A stretch of 64,000 nucleotides of DNA from Planctomycetota bacterium (GTDB lineage Bacteria > Planctomycetota > UBA1135 > GCA-002686595): positions 39,548 through 103,547 of the forward strand of contig JABACD010000022.1 of the NCBI GenBank assembly GCA_014237855.1, written 5' to 3'. Every line of letters begins with the position of its first letter. Position 1 is the stretch's first letter. This document shows positions 9,808-19,223 of the stretch, one piece after another. The notes beneath the pieces are model-generated. The model worked only from the letters and a program-made list of their open reading frames with translations, was not told where the DNA came from and ran no database searches. The translations under genes and the position numbers were made by a program.

Positions 9808-12213
9808 CTAGCGCCCCCCCGTGGACCCGCTCGGAGTGGAACGTCCCGACTCGGCGATCTCTGGCGAGCTCGGGAGGCCCAGCAGTCTCTTGGCTTCGGC
9901 CAGCAAGAACTCCGTGTCGGTGAAGGGGGTGTAGCTGACATCCTGCCAGCGGACGCGGCCCTCGCCATCGATCAGGAAGGTCCCGTGGAGTGGCATGTCC
10001 TCGAAGTCGTCGTAGCACCGATAGGCGCGAAAGACCTCGTGCTCGGGATCGGAGAGGATCGGGAAGGGATAGTCCTCGACTCCGGCCAGCGCCAGCTCCT
10101 CGACGGACTGATTACCGATCGTGACGATGTCGATGCCGGCATCCTCGAACTGCCCGGTGGCGGGCTCGAAGGCATTCAGCTGCTCCACGCAGTGCACGCA
10201 GCCGAAGCCCAGGAAGAGAATCAGCAAGGTTGGCTTGCCCGCGCAATCGGCCAGGCCAAGTTGCTCTCCAGCCGAGTCTGGACAGCTCCAGTCGGGCGCA
10301 TCGGTTGGCGACCAGCGGGCTGGCCCGAGGCTGTCCAGGTCAATGCGCTCACCTATGTCCTCGGGATAGGCAAACTCGATCCGCCAGTCGTCCGGGAGCT
10401 CTGCTAGTTCGACCAGGGGTCCAAGCCTCTGGAAGACCGGGGCATCGAGATCGAATCGCGCGGAGAGCTTTCGGAGCTCGCTGAAGGCGGCCAGGGCCTC
10501 GTCGATCTTCTCGGCCTGATAGAGAACGTGAGCGTGGTTGGCGAGTCCGTAAGCTCGTCCCTCCTTCTTGGCTTCTTCGGCGATTTCCAGGGCCTTCTCC
10601 GGATCGCCAAGCTGCAGGTAGAGACGCGAGAGGAGGAGCTCGTGGTTGCCGGCTTCGGCCAGCTCCTCCAGGTCCTCGATGGTGACCTCGGGGGAGAGCA
10701 CCCGCGAGAGGACCTCGAGGCTCAGAACCAGGCGCCGGATCTCCTTGAGCTGGGCCTTGTGCTTCTGAAGAGCTGCGGTCATCTCCTCGATCACGTCCTC
10801 GTCCTTCTCGTCTCGTTCCAGTGCCTCGCGCTCAGCCTCTTCCAGGCTCTCGACACGTGCCGCTCGTTCTGCAGCCAGGACCTCTTGGAGCAGGTCAAGC
10901 TGCTCTTGCGCCTCCTTGGGGCGCTCGAGGAAGAGGTGGGCCTTGCCGAGCAGGTAGTGGCGGAAGGCCTGGTCGGCTCGATCCTCAGAGGGCTCCAGGT
11001 ACATGGTCGTGCTGAGGGCGATCAGCTCCTCCCAGAGCTCGAAGAGTTCGAGGGTCTCGAAGAGTCGCTTGCGGCCCCACCACGAGCTGCTCCGTGACTC
11101 GTCCGGCATGTTCCAGAGTGGGTGCCGGGGAAGCTCGATCATGTTCTTGGCGAGACTGATCGAGTCTCGAACCCGACCAACCTTGTTCTGACTGCGGATC
11201 AGCCACTCGTTGTTGTGGGCGAAGTTGTGGATCTGATCGGGTAGCACGCGATCACGCATCATGTGCGCGTGGTCCACACGAGCAGAGGCCTCCTGCTGCC
11301 AGGCCGCGTCCGAGTAGCGATGCAAGCGGTCGAAGATGTGGCCGCCCATGTGCCACATGTGTGCCACGGTGGGCCACGTCGGCCCACTACGCACGGCGGA
11401 GTCGACCGCATACTCGGCGTTCTCCTCCTGATCCCAGAGATGAATGCGGTAGTGATGAGCTGGGTGCTGGGGCTGGGCGGCAAAGACCTGCTCGAGAAGA
11501 GCCTGGTTGGCCTGGCGGCTTCCCAGGGTCAGGCCATGTCGATTGGCCAGCCAGATCTGGTTGACCAGCAGGGCCTTGGCCTCGATGTCCTCTGGGTTGC
11601 GGAAGATGATCCCGTCGAGATCCCTGAGCAGCTCCCTGTAGCGCTCCTTGTCCTTCTTGGGCTTGGGTTCGAAGGCCGGCTTCTCTTCTGACTCCTCATT
11701 CTCGTCCTCCTCACTCTCTTCTGCATCGGCCTCGTCCTCGAGCTCCTCCTCGAGAGGCTGATCAACGCCGTAGAAGCGGGCGAAGGCATCGATGTAGTCC
11801 TGCTCTCGTGCGCTGACATCCTCGCGACGCAGCCAGGCCTCGCGTGCGAAGCCTGCTGCCCGCTCCTCGTTCTCGAGGTTGGCGAGGCTCATGCCCCAGT
11901 AGGCCATGGCGCACGCGGGGTCCAGGGCGGCAACCTGACGGAAGGAGCGCTCGGCCTCGAAGTACCAGAAGCCGTGGAGCTGTCCAACGCCCTGATCGAA
12001 CATGGCCTGGTTGGAATCGACGGAGGTGGTCACCGGGAAGTGAACGCTGCCGTTGTTCTCCATCAAGTAGGCCGCCTGGCGCGGACCCTCATTGAAGATC
12101 TCGCCGTGGCCGGAGTGGCCCTCGAGAGGCTTGCTCGCTTCGTCCTGGAGCGGTGCAGCCAGCGGACGTGGGAGAGAGGGTGCTAGTAGTAGGGCTAGAG
12201 TCGTGAGGATCAA
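9808..12213 (-). CDS. TPR protein with C-terminal thioredoxin-like (redoxin) domain
   Basis: The 801-residue protein starts with TTG at 12213. An AGGAG lies six bases upstream, and a signal peptide follows (LTTLALLLAPSLPRPLAA). Residues about 70-560 are alpha-helical repeats of TPR type, interrupted near 154-190 by a very acidic Glu/Asp-rich low-complexity stretch. The C-terminal part (about 640-790) is an AhpC/TSA-type redoxin with a CxxC at Cys672 and Cys675 (GFGCVHCVEQ). The arrangement suggests an exported scaffold carrying a thiol-redox module. The stop lies 21 bases from the stop of the convergent S9 peptidase. Reductase versus peroxidase activity cannot be decided. The CxxC favours a thiol-disulfide role over a one-cysteine peroxidase. 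Confidence 0.85.
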   Translation of the reverse strand: MILTTLALLLAPSLPRPLAAPLQDEASKPLEGHSGHGEIFNEGPRQAAYLMENNGSVHFPVTTSVDSNQAMFDQGVGQLHGFWYFEAERSFRQVAALDPACAMAYWGMSLANLENEERAAGFAREAWLRREDVSAREQDYIDAFARFYGVDQPLEEELEDEADAEESEEDENEESEEKPAFEPKPKKDKERYRELLRDLDGIIFRNPEDIEAKALLVNQIWLANRHGLTLGSRQANQALLEQVFAAQPQHPAHHYRIHLWDQEENAEYAVDSAVRSGPTWPTVAHMWHMGGHIFDRLHRYSDAAWQQEASARVDHAHMMRDRVLPDQIHNFAHNNEWLIRSQNKVGRVRDSISLAKNMIELPRHPLWNMPDESRSSSWWGRKRLFETLELFELWEELIALSTTMYLEPSEDRADQAFRHYLLGKAHLFLERPKEAQEQLDLLQEVLAAERAARVESLEEAEREALERDEKDEDVIEEMTAALQKHKAQLKEIRRLVLSLEVLSRVLSPEVTIEDLEELAEAGNHELLLSRLYLQLGDPEKALEIAEEAKKEGRAYGLANHAHVLYQAEKIDEALAAFSELRKLSARFDLDAPVFQRLGPLVELAELPDDWRIEFAYPEDIGERIDLDSLGPARWSPTDAPDWSCPDSAGEQLGLADCAGKPTLLILFLGFGCVHCVEQLNAFEPATGQFEDAGIDIVTIGNQSVEELALAGVEDYPFPILSDPEHEVFRAYRCYDDFEDMPLHGTFLIDGEGRVRWQDVSYTPFTDTEFLLAEAKRLLGLPSSPEIAESGRSTPSGSTGGR

Positions 12214-12605
12214 GTCGAGCTCCTGGGGCCTGGGGACGGACCAGCCTACCAGTCTACTGGCGATTCAAGATCTGGAGCCGGAGAAGTCATCCGCCCACGC
12301 TTGGTCTGCGTCAGTTCCTTGTGAGCACGCGAAGATCGGGGCCTGCTACTGGTGGGCTTGCCCAGCCAGGTGCCGTTCGTCCCGTCGGTGGTTCTGTCCC
12401 GGGCATCCTCCGGCAGGAGGACGCCTCTCGTGTCTGGTACCTGCGCGAGGGCTGCTTGAGCCTGGGGCTCGAGTAGCAGATCCACGAGCTTCAGGCCGGT
12501 GACTCCATCGCCCTTCCTTCAGGGATCGGGGTCGAACTCCAATCCTGTTCGAAGGACCTCTTGCTGATGGACTCCGTCTGCAAGGCCTGATTGCAGGGAG
12601 ACCTC
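12214..12605. other. intergenic stretch without a convincing gene
   Basis: This 392-base stretch lies between the persulfide-dioxygenase-like gene and the TPR-redoxin gene, both on the minus strand. It contains only short open frames (the longest, 12246-12485 minus, is low-complexity and matches nothing I know). An AGGAG ribosome-binding site for the TTG start at 12213 lies at its left edge. I see no clear terminator or promoter. Confidence 0.4.
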
Positions 12606-13688
12606 TCAGGAGACGTGCTCGCCCTCGACCGGGTAGTCGAGCTCTTGCCAGCGCAAGATGCCGCCGCTGAGATTCTTGGGACCATGGGCGACTCCCAGTC
12701 GCTCGAGAGTGCGAGCAGCTGTCATGGAGCGAACGCCCGAGCGGCAGCTGATGGTGAGTGGTTGCGTGGCTCGAAGGTCCTCGAGGGCAAAGCCCAGCTC
12801 GGAGAGTGGGATGCTCCTGGTCAGGGGGATGTGGCCCTGCTGGAACTCCCAGGGTTCGCGCACGTCGACCCAGGAAGAGCTCGCGACGAGCTCTTCCAGT
12901 ACCTCGATGGCCTCTTCGGGTGACACCTCGGCGATCGAGTCGGCTGCGGGCCCGCCAGTTGGAGACGCGCAGCAGGCTGCGACGTTCGGAGGTGACTCGG
13001 GGAGATCAGGGTCACGCTCCAGATTGCAGGCCAGGGCAGCGTCCACCGCGGGGGTGTTGCCCTGGCCCTCTGTGGCGCCAAGAGCCTTCGCGTACTGACT
13101 GCCGCTCTCATGCTTCAGTGATTCATTGAGCTGACGCTCCCTTCCGATCGTGCTGAAGAGCAGGTCATCGTAGTTGTGACCGGGAAAGACCAGGGTCTGA
13201 TCTGGAAGCGCCATCAATCTCTCCGTGACCGAATCGAACAGGAGCGCAGGGTCGCTGCCGCGGAAGTCGGCGCGTGCCAGACCCCCGATGAAGAGACTGT
13301 CGCCCGTGAGTACCAGCCCGTGACCAAAGATCGCAATCGAGTCGGGTGTGTGTCCGGGAACCTCGAGAACCTCGAACTCGAGTTCACCTACCTGGACATG
13401 ATCCCCGCCTGCGAGCGCACGCTTGGAGCGCTGGCACTCGGTGTCCCCGGACATCCAGAGCTCGACCCCCTCGCCGAGATAGCGAGAGGAGGCCGAGAGA
13501 TGGTCGGCGTGGGTGTGCGTGTCGAGTGTCGCCAGCAGTTCAAATCCGTAGGAATCGATCAGGCCGGCATAGACTGACTCCTGGCCGACCTTGGGGTCGA
13601 CGAGCAGGCAGCGCCTGGTCGTGGGGCAGCCGAGGAGGTAGGAGTTGCAGCCCGAAGAGGCGACGGTCTTGACGATGGGGTGGGGCAT
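12606..13688 (-). CDS. MBL-fold persulfide-dioxygenase-like / rhodanese fusion
   Basis: The start at the ATG at 13688 (MPHPIVKTVASSGC) gives 360 residues. The longer frame to 13787 adds a proline-rich, unlikely N-terminus. Residues 1-235 are a metallo-beta-lactamase fold with the metal motif H58-x-H60-x-D62-H63, a further His in VPGHTPDS, Asp in LTGDSLF and His in FPGHNYDD. This is the pattern of ETHE1/Blh-type persulfide dioxygenases, which use a mononuclear iron to oxidise glutathione persulfide to sulfite. Residues about 260-355 are a rhodanese domain with active Cys315 in SCRSGVRS. Fusions of the two are known in bacteria and couple persulfide oxidation to sulfur transfer. No signal peptide is seen, so it should be cytosolic. 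It is divergent from the large dehydrogenase gene. Confidence 0.9.
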   Translation of the reverse strand: MPHPIVKTVASSGCNSYLLGCPTTRRCLLVDPKVGQESVYAGLIDSYGFELLATLDTHTHADHLSASSRYLGEGVELWMSGDTECQRSKRALAGGDHVQVGELEFEVLEVPGHTPDSIAIFGHGLVLTGDSLFIGGLARADFRGSDPALLFDSVTERLMALPDQTLVFPGHNYDDLLFSTIGRERQLNESLKHESGSQYAKALGATEGQGNTPAVDAALACNLERDPDLPESPPNVAACCASPTGGPAADSIAEVSPEEAIEVLEELVASSSWVDVREPWEFQQGHIPLTRSIPLSELGFALEDLRATQPLTISCRSGVRSMTAARTLERLGVAHGPKNLSGGILRWQELDYPVEGEHVS

Positions 13689-13844
13689 GGTGTTCGGTCG
13701 AGGCTCAGGGGGCTGGCGGATGCCGAGCATAAGGCCTGAGGAGGGCAGAGCCCAGGGGGGCCGCGGGATCACGTCTTCCCTCACCATGTTGTACCGATAG
13801 AATCATCGAGGTCCGGAACGTTCCTTCCACACCCTCCTTGTTCA

Positions 13845-16800
13845 TTGTTCAAACTAGCTGCCAGAACCATCTCCCTTGTCCTTGCTACAGGGGCCCTCGC
13901 CATCGGGGGCGCCTCGACGAGTGACTTTCAGCGCTTGCAGCTCTCGGACACCTTCTACGGGGAGGGTGCCAGCTTCGGGGACATCGACGGCGATGGAGCT
14001 CAGGACGTGGTCTCGGGGCCCTTCTGGTATGCCGGCCCGGAATTCGAGCAGCGGCACCTGATTCACGAGCCGGTCGAGTCGGATCCACTGGGGTACTCGG
14101 ACGACTTCTTTGTCTGGGTGTTGGACGTCGACGGGGACGGCCGCAATGACGTGTTCAAGGTCGGGTTTCCGGGCAAGGCTGCCGTCTGGTACCAGAACCC
14201 CGGAGTCATCGAAGAGCCCTGGCCCATGCACGTGGCCTTCAGAGGAGTGGACAACGAGTCTCCCACGCTGGCAGACATTGATCAGGATGGACGCCCGGAA
14301 CTCGTGTGCAATCACGGAGGTAGCTTCGGATATGCGAGTGCAGACTGGGACTCGCCGCAGGAATCATGGACCTTCCGAGCGATCTCTCCAAAGCTCGGCA
14401 AGGGACGCTTCACCCACGGTCTGGGCGTGGGGGACGTGAATGGCGATGGCCGGGTTGACCTGGTCGAGGCCGATGGATGGTGGGAGCAGCCGGAGTCCCT
14501 GGAAGGAGCGCCACTCTGGACGAACCATCCTCACAGCTTCAGCGTTCGTGGCGGCGGCGCCCAGATGTATGTCTACGACATCGACGGAGATGACGATGCC
14601 GATGTGCTGACCAGCCTGTTCGCCCATGGCTGGGGACTCTCCTGGTTCGAGCAGCGCGGGGTCAGTGAGGATGGTGAGCCGCTCTTCATTGAGCACTCGA
14701 TCATGGATCGAGAGCGTGAGGCGAATCCCTGGGGCGTGCGATTCTCATCCCTCCATGCGCTCGATATCGCTGACATGGATGGTGATGGCTTGCAGGACCT
14801 GGTCACGGGCAAGCGACACTGGTCGCACGGCCCCGACGGCGACCCCAAGCCCTCTGGTCCCTCTGTGCTGTACTGGTTTCGACTCGAACGTACGGAGGAT
14901 GGTGCGCGCTTCGTGCCCCACCTCATCGACGATGACTCTGGAGTCGGCACGCAGGTCGTGGTTGGTGACATTGATGGCAACGGGCGACCGGACGTGATCG
15001 TGGGGAACAAGCAGGGCACCTTCCTGCACCTGCAGGGCGATGCAGGAGCCTCGATCGAGGTGCCTCCGCTGTATGTGCCCACGCCAGCGACCCCAGGCGT
15101 GAACGAGCGTGAGGGCGTGCGGCCGAAGGACTCGGAGGGGCGCGAGCTGAACCTGGGTTTCGAGAGCGGGGATCTGACGGATTGGACTGCCGTGGGAGAT
15201 GCCTTTGAAGGCCAGCCGGTGCGAGGCGACAGCACGGCTCGCCGGGGCCTCGAGAGCAGCGATCACGTGGGGGAGTTCTGGATTGGCGGCTACGAGATCC
15301 ATGGCGATGGGCGTGTCGGTGAGCTGCTGTCAGCTGACTTCGAGGTGAGCCACCCCTGGGCCTCTTTTCTGGTTGCGGGTGGAAGTTCGAGTGCCACGCG
15401 CGTCGAGGTTGTCAGCTCCCAACAGCGGGTGCTCTTCAGCTCGCCCGGCCCGAACTACGAGCCGCTGCGAGTGGCAGTGGTCGATCTACGAGAGCACCAG
15501 GGTGAGCGGATCCACCTGCGGGTGATCGACGAGGAGCTGGGGGGCTGGGGTCACGTGAACTTCGATGACTTCCTCTTCCACGAGGCGGAGCCCGTGGTGG
15601 ATCCCGCTCGGAGGATGATCCAGGCGGACCAGACGGAATTCAGCGGACTTGCTCCCGAAGAGGCGGCGAGAGCCATGACAGTGCCAGAGGGATTTCACGT
15701 CGACCTGATTGCCGCTGAACCCGACCTGCATCAACCCATCGCTCTGGCCATCGATGGTCAGGGCCGGCTGTGGGTTGCGGAGGCCTACAGCTATCCCCGC
15801 CGAGTCCCCGATGAGGAGGCCCGGGACCGGATCCTGGTCTTCGAGGATCTGGATCATGACGGCAGCTTCGAGACCCGCACGGTGTTCACGGAGGGGTTGA
15901 ACCTGATCAGCGGTCTGGAGGTCGGTCTGGGAGGCGTGTGGGTTGGAGCGGCGCCGTACCTGATGTTCATTCCCGACAGGGATGATGACCTCGTGCCTGA
16001 CGGCGAGCCGGAGATCCGCCTGGACGGCTGGGAGTGGCAGGACACCCACGAGACCCTCAATGCCCTTACCTTTGGACCTGATGGATGGCTGTATGGCTGC
16101 CACGGTGTCTTCACCCACTCACGCGTGGGAGTGCCCGGTACCCCGGACGAGGAGCGTACCCCCATCAACTGCGGGGTGTGGCGCTACCACCCAGAGCGTC
16201 ATGAGTTCGAGGTCTTTGCCTTTGGAACGAGCAACCCCTGGGGCTTGGACTTCGACGAGATGGGCCAGGCCTTCATCACCGCATGTGTCATTCCCCACCT
16301 GTTCCATGTGGTTCAAGGAGCTCGCTACATTCGCCAGGCAGGCTCACACTTCGACTCGCATGCCTACCACGAGATCGACACCATTGCAGATCATCTGCAC
16401 TGGCAGGGAGACACCCCCTGGGAAGGAACCCACTTCTCTGGATCGGTCGGTGGAGGGCACGCTCACTGTGGTGCGATGATCTACCTGGGAGATAGCTTTC
16501 CCGAGGAGTATCGGGGGCGCATCTTCATGAACAACGTGCACGGTAATCGGATCAACGCCGATTCACTTGAGCGCCGAGGTTCGGGATTCGTCGGCCGTCA
16601 CGAGGCGGACCTGCTGCTGGCCAACGACAGCTGGTTCCGTGGTATCAACATGAAGTATGGACCTGATGGAGCGGTCTACTTCATCGACTGGTCGGACGAG
16701 CAAGCCTGCCACTCGAACGACGTGGATGCCTGGACGCGCAGCAATGGACGGATGTATCGCCTGCGCTACGGTGGGGTGGCTCCCTCCAGGCAGGACATCG

Positions 16801-19058
16801 GTGCACTGAGCTCTGGCGAGCTGGTTGCGCTGCAGGCTAGCGGTGATGAGTTCAGCGCTCGCCGAGCGCGCTTGGAGCTTCAGTCGCGCGAGGATCCCGA
16901 TGTTGGAGCCGAACTCCTCGACCTCCTCCGTGATGATGTCGCGCTGGAGACTCGGCTGCGAGCCCTCTGGTCGACTCATGTCTGTGGCCTCCTGACAGAG
17001 TCAGTCTTGTTGGAGCTCCTCGACGATCAGGAGCAGTACATCGTCGCCTGGGCCATTCAGCTGGCCTGTGAGGAGGGCAGTCCCTCCGATGCAATCCGCG
17101 CAAGGCTTGTCGAGCTGGCAGGAGAGACGAGTTCCCCGGTTGTGACGCTCTACCTGGCCTCTGCCCTGCAGCGCATCGTTCCAGACCATGCGCTTGCGGA
17201 GGCCTTGCTCGCCCGGGATCAGGACGCTGAGGATTCAAACATCCTCAACGTGCTCTGGTACGCCCTGGATGGTCACATGGAGCTTGATCCTGGGCGCGTG
17301 ATCGAGCTGACCGAGGGTGTCGCAGCGAGGCCGGACGTGGGGGCTGACATCGATCAACTGCGTCGTTTCGTCGTGCGGCGGGCTGCTGCGGAGGATCGCT
17401 CACGCGGGTTGCTGGTTCGGGCCATGCTCGAGACCCAGGAGCGCCACTGGCGAGACCTGATGCTCGAGGAGCTCGATGAGGCCTTGCGCGATGCGAGGAA
17501 CCTCGCGGCACCGACGGGCTGGGCCGAGCTCTACAGCGAGCTCGTAGCGGAGGAAGACGAGCACGTCAGGGACCTGGCCCTGTGGATAGCCATGGCCTTC
17601 GACGATCAGGCGGCGCTGCCCGAGCTGATCCTTCTGCTGCTCGACAGTGACGAGGACGAGGCCCGTCGCCTACGTGCCCTGGAATCGGTGGCGACAAGCA
17701 GTTCCACCCAGGCCAGCTCTGCGCTGCGGGCAGTGCTCGGTGAGGCCAGCCTGCGCGCTGCCGCCATCCGGGGTCTGTCTGCCTCGTCCGACGAGGCGAC
17801 TCCACCTGCGCTGCTGGCAATCTACTCTGACCTTCCCGCAGGCGAGCGTGATGACGTGCTGGCCACCCTCAGTGGGCGCGAGTCTCATGCGCTCGCGCTG
17901 CTGACAGCAGTCGAGGAGGGCCTTGTTCCGCGCGAGGAGCTCTCACCATTTGTGCTGCGCAAGCTCGGAGCCCTGCAGTCCCCGGAGGTCGACGCCACGG
18001 TTGCCAGGGTCTGGGGGGTCTTTCGTGAGTCGGCAGAAGAGCGAGTCGAGCGCATCGCCGACTGGACCGCCAGATTCTCCGGTGGGGAGCCGGCTCAGGT
18101 TCGCCTGTCGCATGGGCGTGAGGTGTTCGAGGCTACTTGTGCGAAGTGTCACGTGCTCTTTGATGAAGGCGGGAGTCTTGGACCCGACCTGACCGGGTCG
18201 AACCGTGCGGATGCAGAGTACCTGTGGACGAATGTGCTTGATCCGAACGCGGTCATTGGCCGTGACTATCAGGTAACGATCGTTCGGACCTTCGACGGGT
18301 TGGTCGTGACCGGTGTCCTGGTCCAGGAAAGCGAGAGCTCGATCACCCTGGCCACCGAGACAGACGAATTCGTCGTGGCCAGGGAGGACATCGAGGAGCG
18401 CGTGCTCTCTGACATCTCCGCCATGCCAGAGGGCCAAGGTGAGCTGATGAGCGAGCGTGACCGCCGTGATCTTGCCGCCTACATGGCATCTCCCGATCAG
18501 GTGCCGCTGCCGCTGGCTGCGTCCGCGGTGAAGAGCCTCTCCAATGGAGTCGATCTGACGGGCTGGTCTGGGGATGACACGATCTGGTCCGTAGAGGAGG
18601 GTGCCATCGTCGGACGCACCCAGGGCCTGGAGCAGGACTCTGTCCTGGTTCACGATGTCGAGCTGAAGGAGTTCCGCCTGAGCTTTCGGGTCATGCTGGA
18701 GGATGATCGAGGCGGCAGTGGTCTGCAGTTCTGGAGTCGGGTCACAGCGGATGGTGACGTTGCCGGCTACCAGGCTGGGATCGGGCCAGAGCACTGGGGG
18801 GCGCTCCACGAGGTGCACGGTCGGGGAGTCCTCGCTGACGTGTCGGTGGGACATGCCGTGAGTCCGGGAAACTGGAACTTCTACGAGGTCGAGGCGACCG
18901 AGGAGGGAATCAGAATCTGGATCAATGGGGAGTCCGCTGCCGAGCTAGCTGACCCGGAGGGGGCTCTCACAGGCAGACTCTCCCTGAAGCTGAAGGCTGG
19001 AGGCCCGACCACCGTGCGGTTCCGAGACTGGGTGCTCAGCGAGCCCGACCAGGACTGA
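13845..19058 (+). CDS. giant secreted mosaic: VCBS/FG-GAP, PVC dehydrogenase, HEAT, cytochrome c, DUF1080
   Basis: The protein has 1737 residues from a TTG start, with a signal peptide (ISLVLATGALAIGGASTS). The order is: FG-GAP/VCBS-type propeller repeats (about 28-410, with many DxDGDG calcium loops), a jelly-roll-like segment (430-590), a PQQ-dehydrogenase-like propeller of the PVC membrane-bound-dehydrogenase family (about 605-1000), HEAT repeats (1010-1410), and a single c-type heme site C1432-AKC1435-H1436. Last are the PVC heme-binding region with its conserved NVLDPNAVIGRDYQ-like core and a C-terminal DUF1080/3-keto-disaccharide-hydrolase-like lectin fold (about 1555-1733). Each part is common in Planctomycetota. 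All five in one chain is unusual. It probably oxidises or binds sugars outside the cytoplasm and passes electrons through the heme. The substrate is unknown. Confidence 0.9.
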   Translation: MFKLAARTISLVLATGALAIGGASTSDFQRLQLSDTFYGEGASFGDIDGDGAQDVVSGPFWYAGPEFEQRHLIHEPVESDPLGYSDDFFVWVLDVDGDGRNDVFKVGFPGKAAVWYQNPGVIEEPWPMHVAFRGVDNESPTLADIDQDGRPELVCNHGGSFGYASADWDSPQESWTFRAISPKLGKGRFTHGLGVGDVNGDGRVDLVEADGWWEQPESLEGAPLWTNHPHSFSVRGGGAQMYVYDIDGDDDADVLTSLFAHGWGLSWFEQRGVSEDGEPLFIEHSIMDREREANPWGVRFSSLHALDIADMDGDGLQDLVTGKRHWSHGPDGDPKPSGPSVLYWFRLERTEDGARFVPHLIDDDSGVGTQVVVGDIDGNGRPDVIVGNKQGTFLHLQGDAGASIEVPPLYVPTPATPGVNEREGVRPKDSEGRELNLGFESGDLTDWTAVGDAFEGQPVRGDSTARRGLESSDHVGEFWIGGYEIHGDGRVGELLSADFEVSHPWASFLVAGGSSSATRVEVVSSQQRVLFSSPGPNYEPLRVAVVDLREHQGERIHLRVIDEELGGWGHVNFDDFLFHEAEPVVDPARRMIQADQTEFSGLAPEEAARAMTVPEGFHVDLIAAEPDLHQPIALAIDGQGRLWVAEAYSYPRRVPDEEARDRILVFEDLDHDGSFETRTVFTEGLNLISGLEVGLGGVWVGAAPYLMFIPDRDDDLVPDGEPEIRLDGWEWQDTHETLNALTFGPDGWLYGCHGVFTHSRVGVPGTPDEERTPINCGVWRYHPERHEFEVFAFGTSNPWGLDFDEMGQAFITACVIPHLFHVVQGARYIRQAGSHFDSHAYHEIDTIADHLHWQGDTPWEGTHFSGSVGGGHAHCGAMIYLGDSFPEEYRGRIFMNNVHGNRINADSLERRGSGFVGRHEADLLLANDSWFRGINMKYGPDGAVYFIDWSDEQACHSNDVDAWTRSNGRMYRLRYGGVAPSRQDIGALSSGELVALQASGDEFSARRARLELQSREDPDVGAELLDLLRDDVALETRLRALWSTHVCGLLTESVLLELLDDQEQYIVAWAIQLACEEGSPSDAIRARLVELAGETSSPVVTLYLASALQRIVPDHALAEALLARDQDAEDSNILNVLWYALDGHMELDPGRVIELTEGVAARPDVGADIDQLRRFVVRRAAAEDRSRGLLVRAMLETQERHWRDLMLEELDEALRDARNLAAPTGWAELYSELVAEEDEHVRDLALWIAMAFDDQAALPELILLLLDSDEDEARRLRALESVATSSSTQASSALRAVLGEASLRAAAIRGLSASSDEATPPALLAIYSDLPAGERDDVLATLSGRESHALALLTAVEEGLVPREELSPFVLRKLGALQSPEVDATVARVWGVFRESAEERVERIADWTARFSGGEPAQVRLSHGREVFEATCAKCHVLFDEGGSLGPDLTGSNRADAEYLWTNVLDPNAVIGRDYQVTIVRTFDGLVVTGVLVQESESSITLATETDEFVVAREDIEERVLSDISAMPEGQGELMSERDRRDLAAYMASPDQVPLPLAASAVKSLSNGVDLTGWSGDDTIWSVEEGAIVGRTQGLEQDSVLVHDVELKEFRLSFRVMLEDDRGGSGLQFWSRVTADGDVAGYQAGIGPEHWGALHEVHGRGVLADVSVGHAVSPGNWNFYEVEATEEGIRIWINGESAAELADPEGALTGRLSLKLKAGGPTTVRFRDWVLSEPDQD

Positions 19059-19223
19059 GGCCGTCCTGCAGCCCGGGCGCCGAGCGTGAAATTCTCGGAC
19101 CTGATTCCAGGAATAGTGACTGTGGCAGCGGCGCCAACACCTTCCGAGGCAGCTCGTACCCCATTCATGCGCTCGTAAGCGCACCTTTGAACGGCAGTCA
19201 AGGCTCGAAACGTCCCTGGTTTC

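Noticed and set aside
11640..11760. Glu/Asp-rich stretch as a DNA repeat
   Set aside because: It is coding low-complexity sequence in the TPR-redoxin gene with varied codons, not an array of repeats.
12246..12485. 79-residue minus-strand frame between the TPR-redoxin and persulfide-dioxygenase genes
   Set aside because: No ribosome-binding site, no motif, low-complexity ending; kept only as part of the intergenic note.
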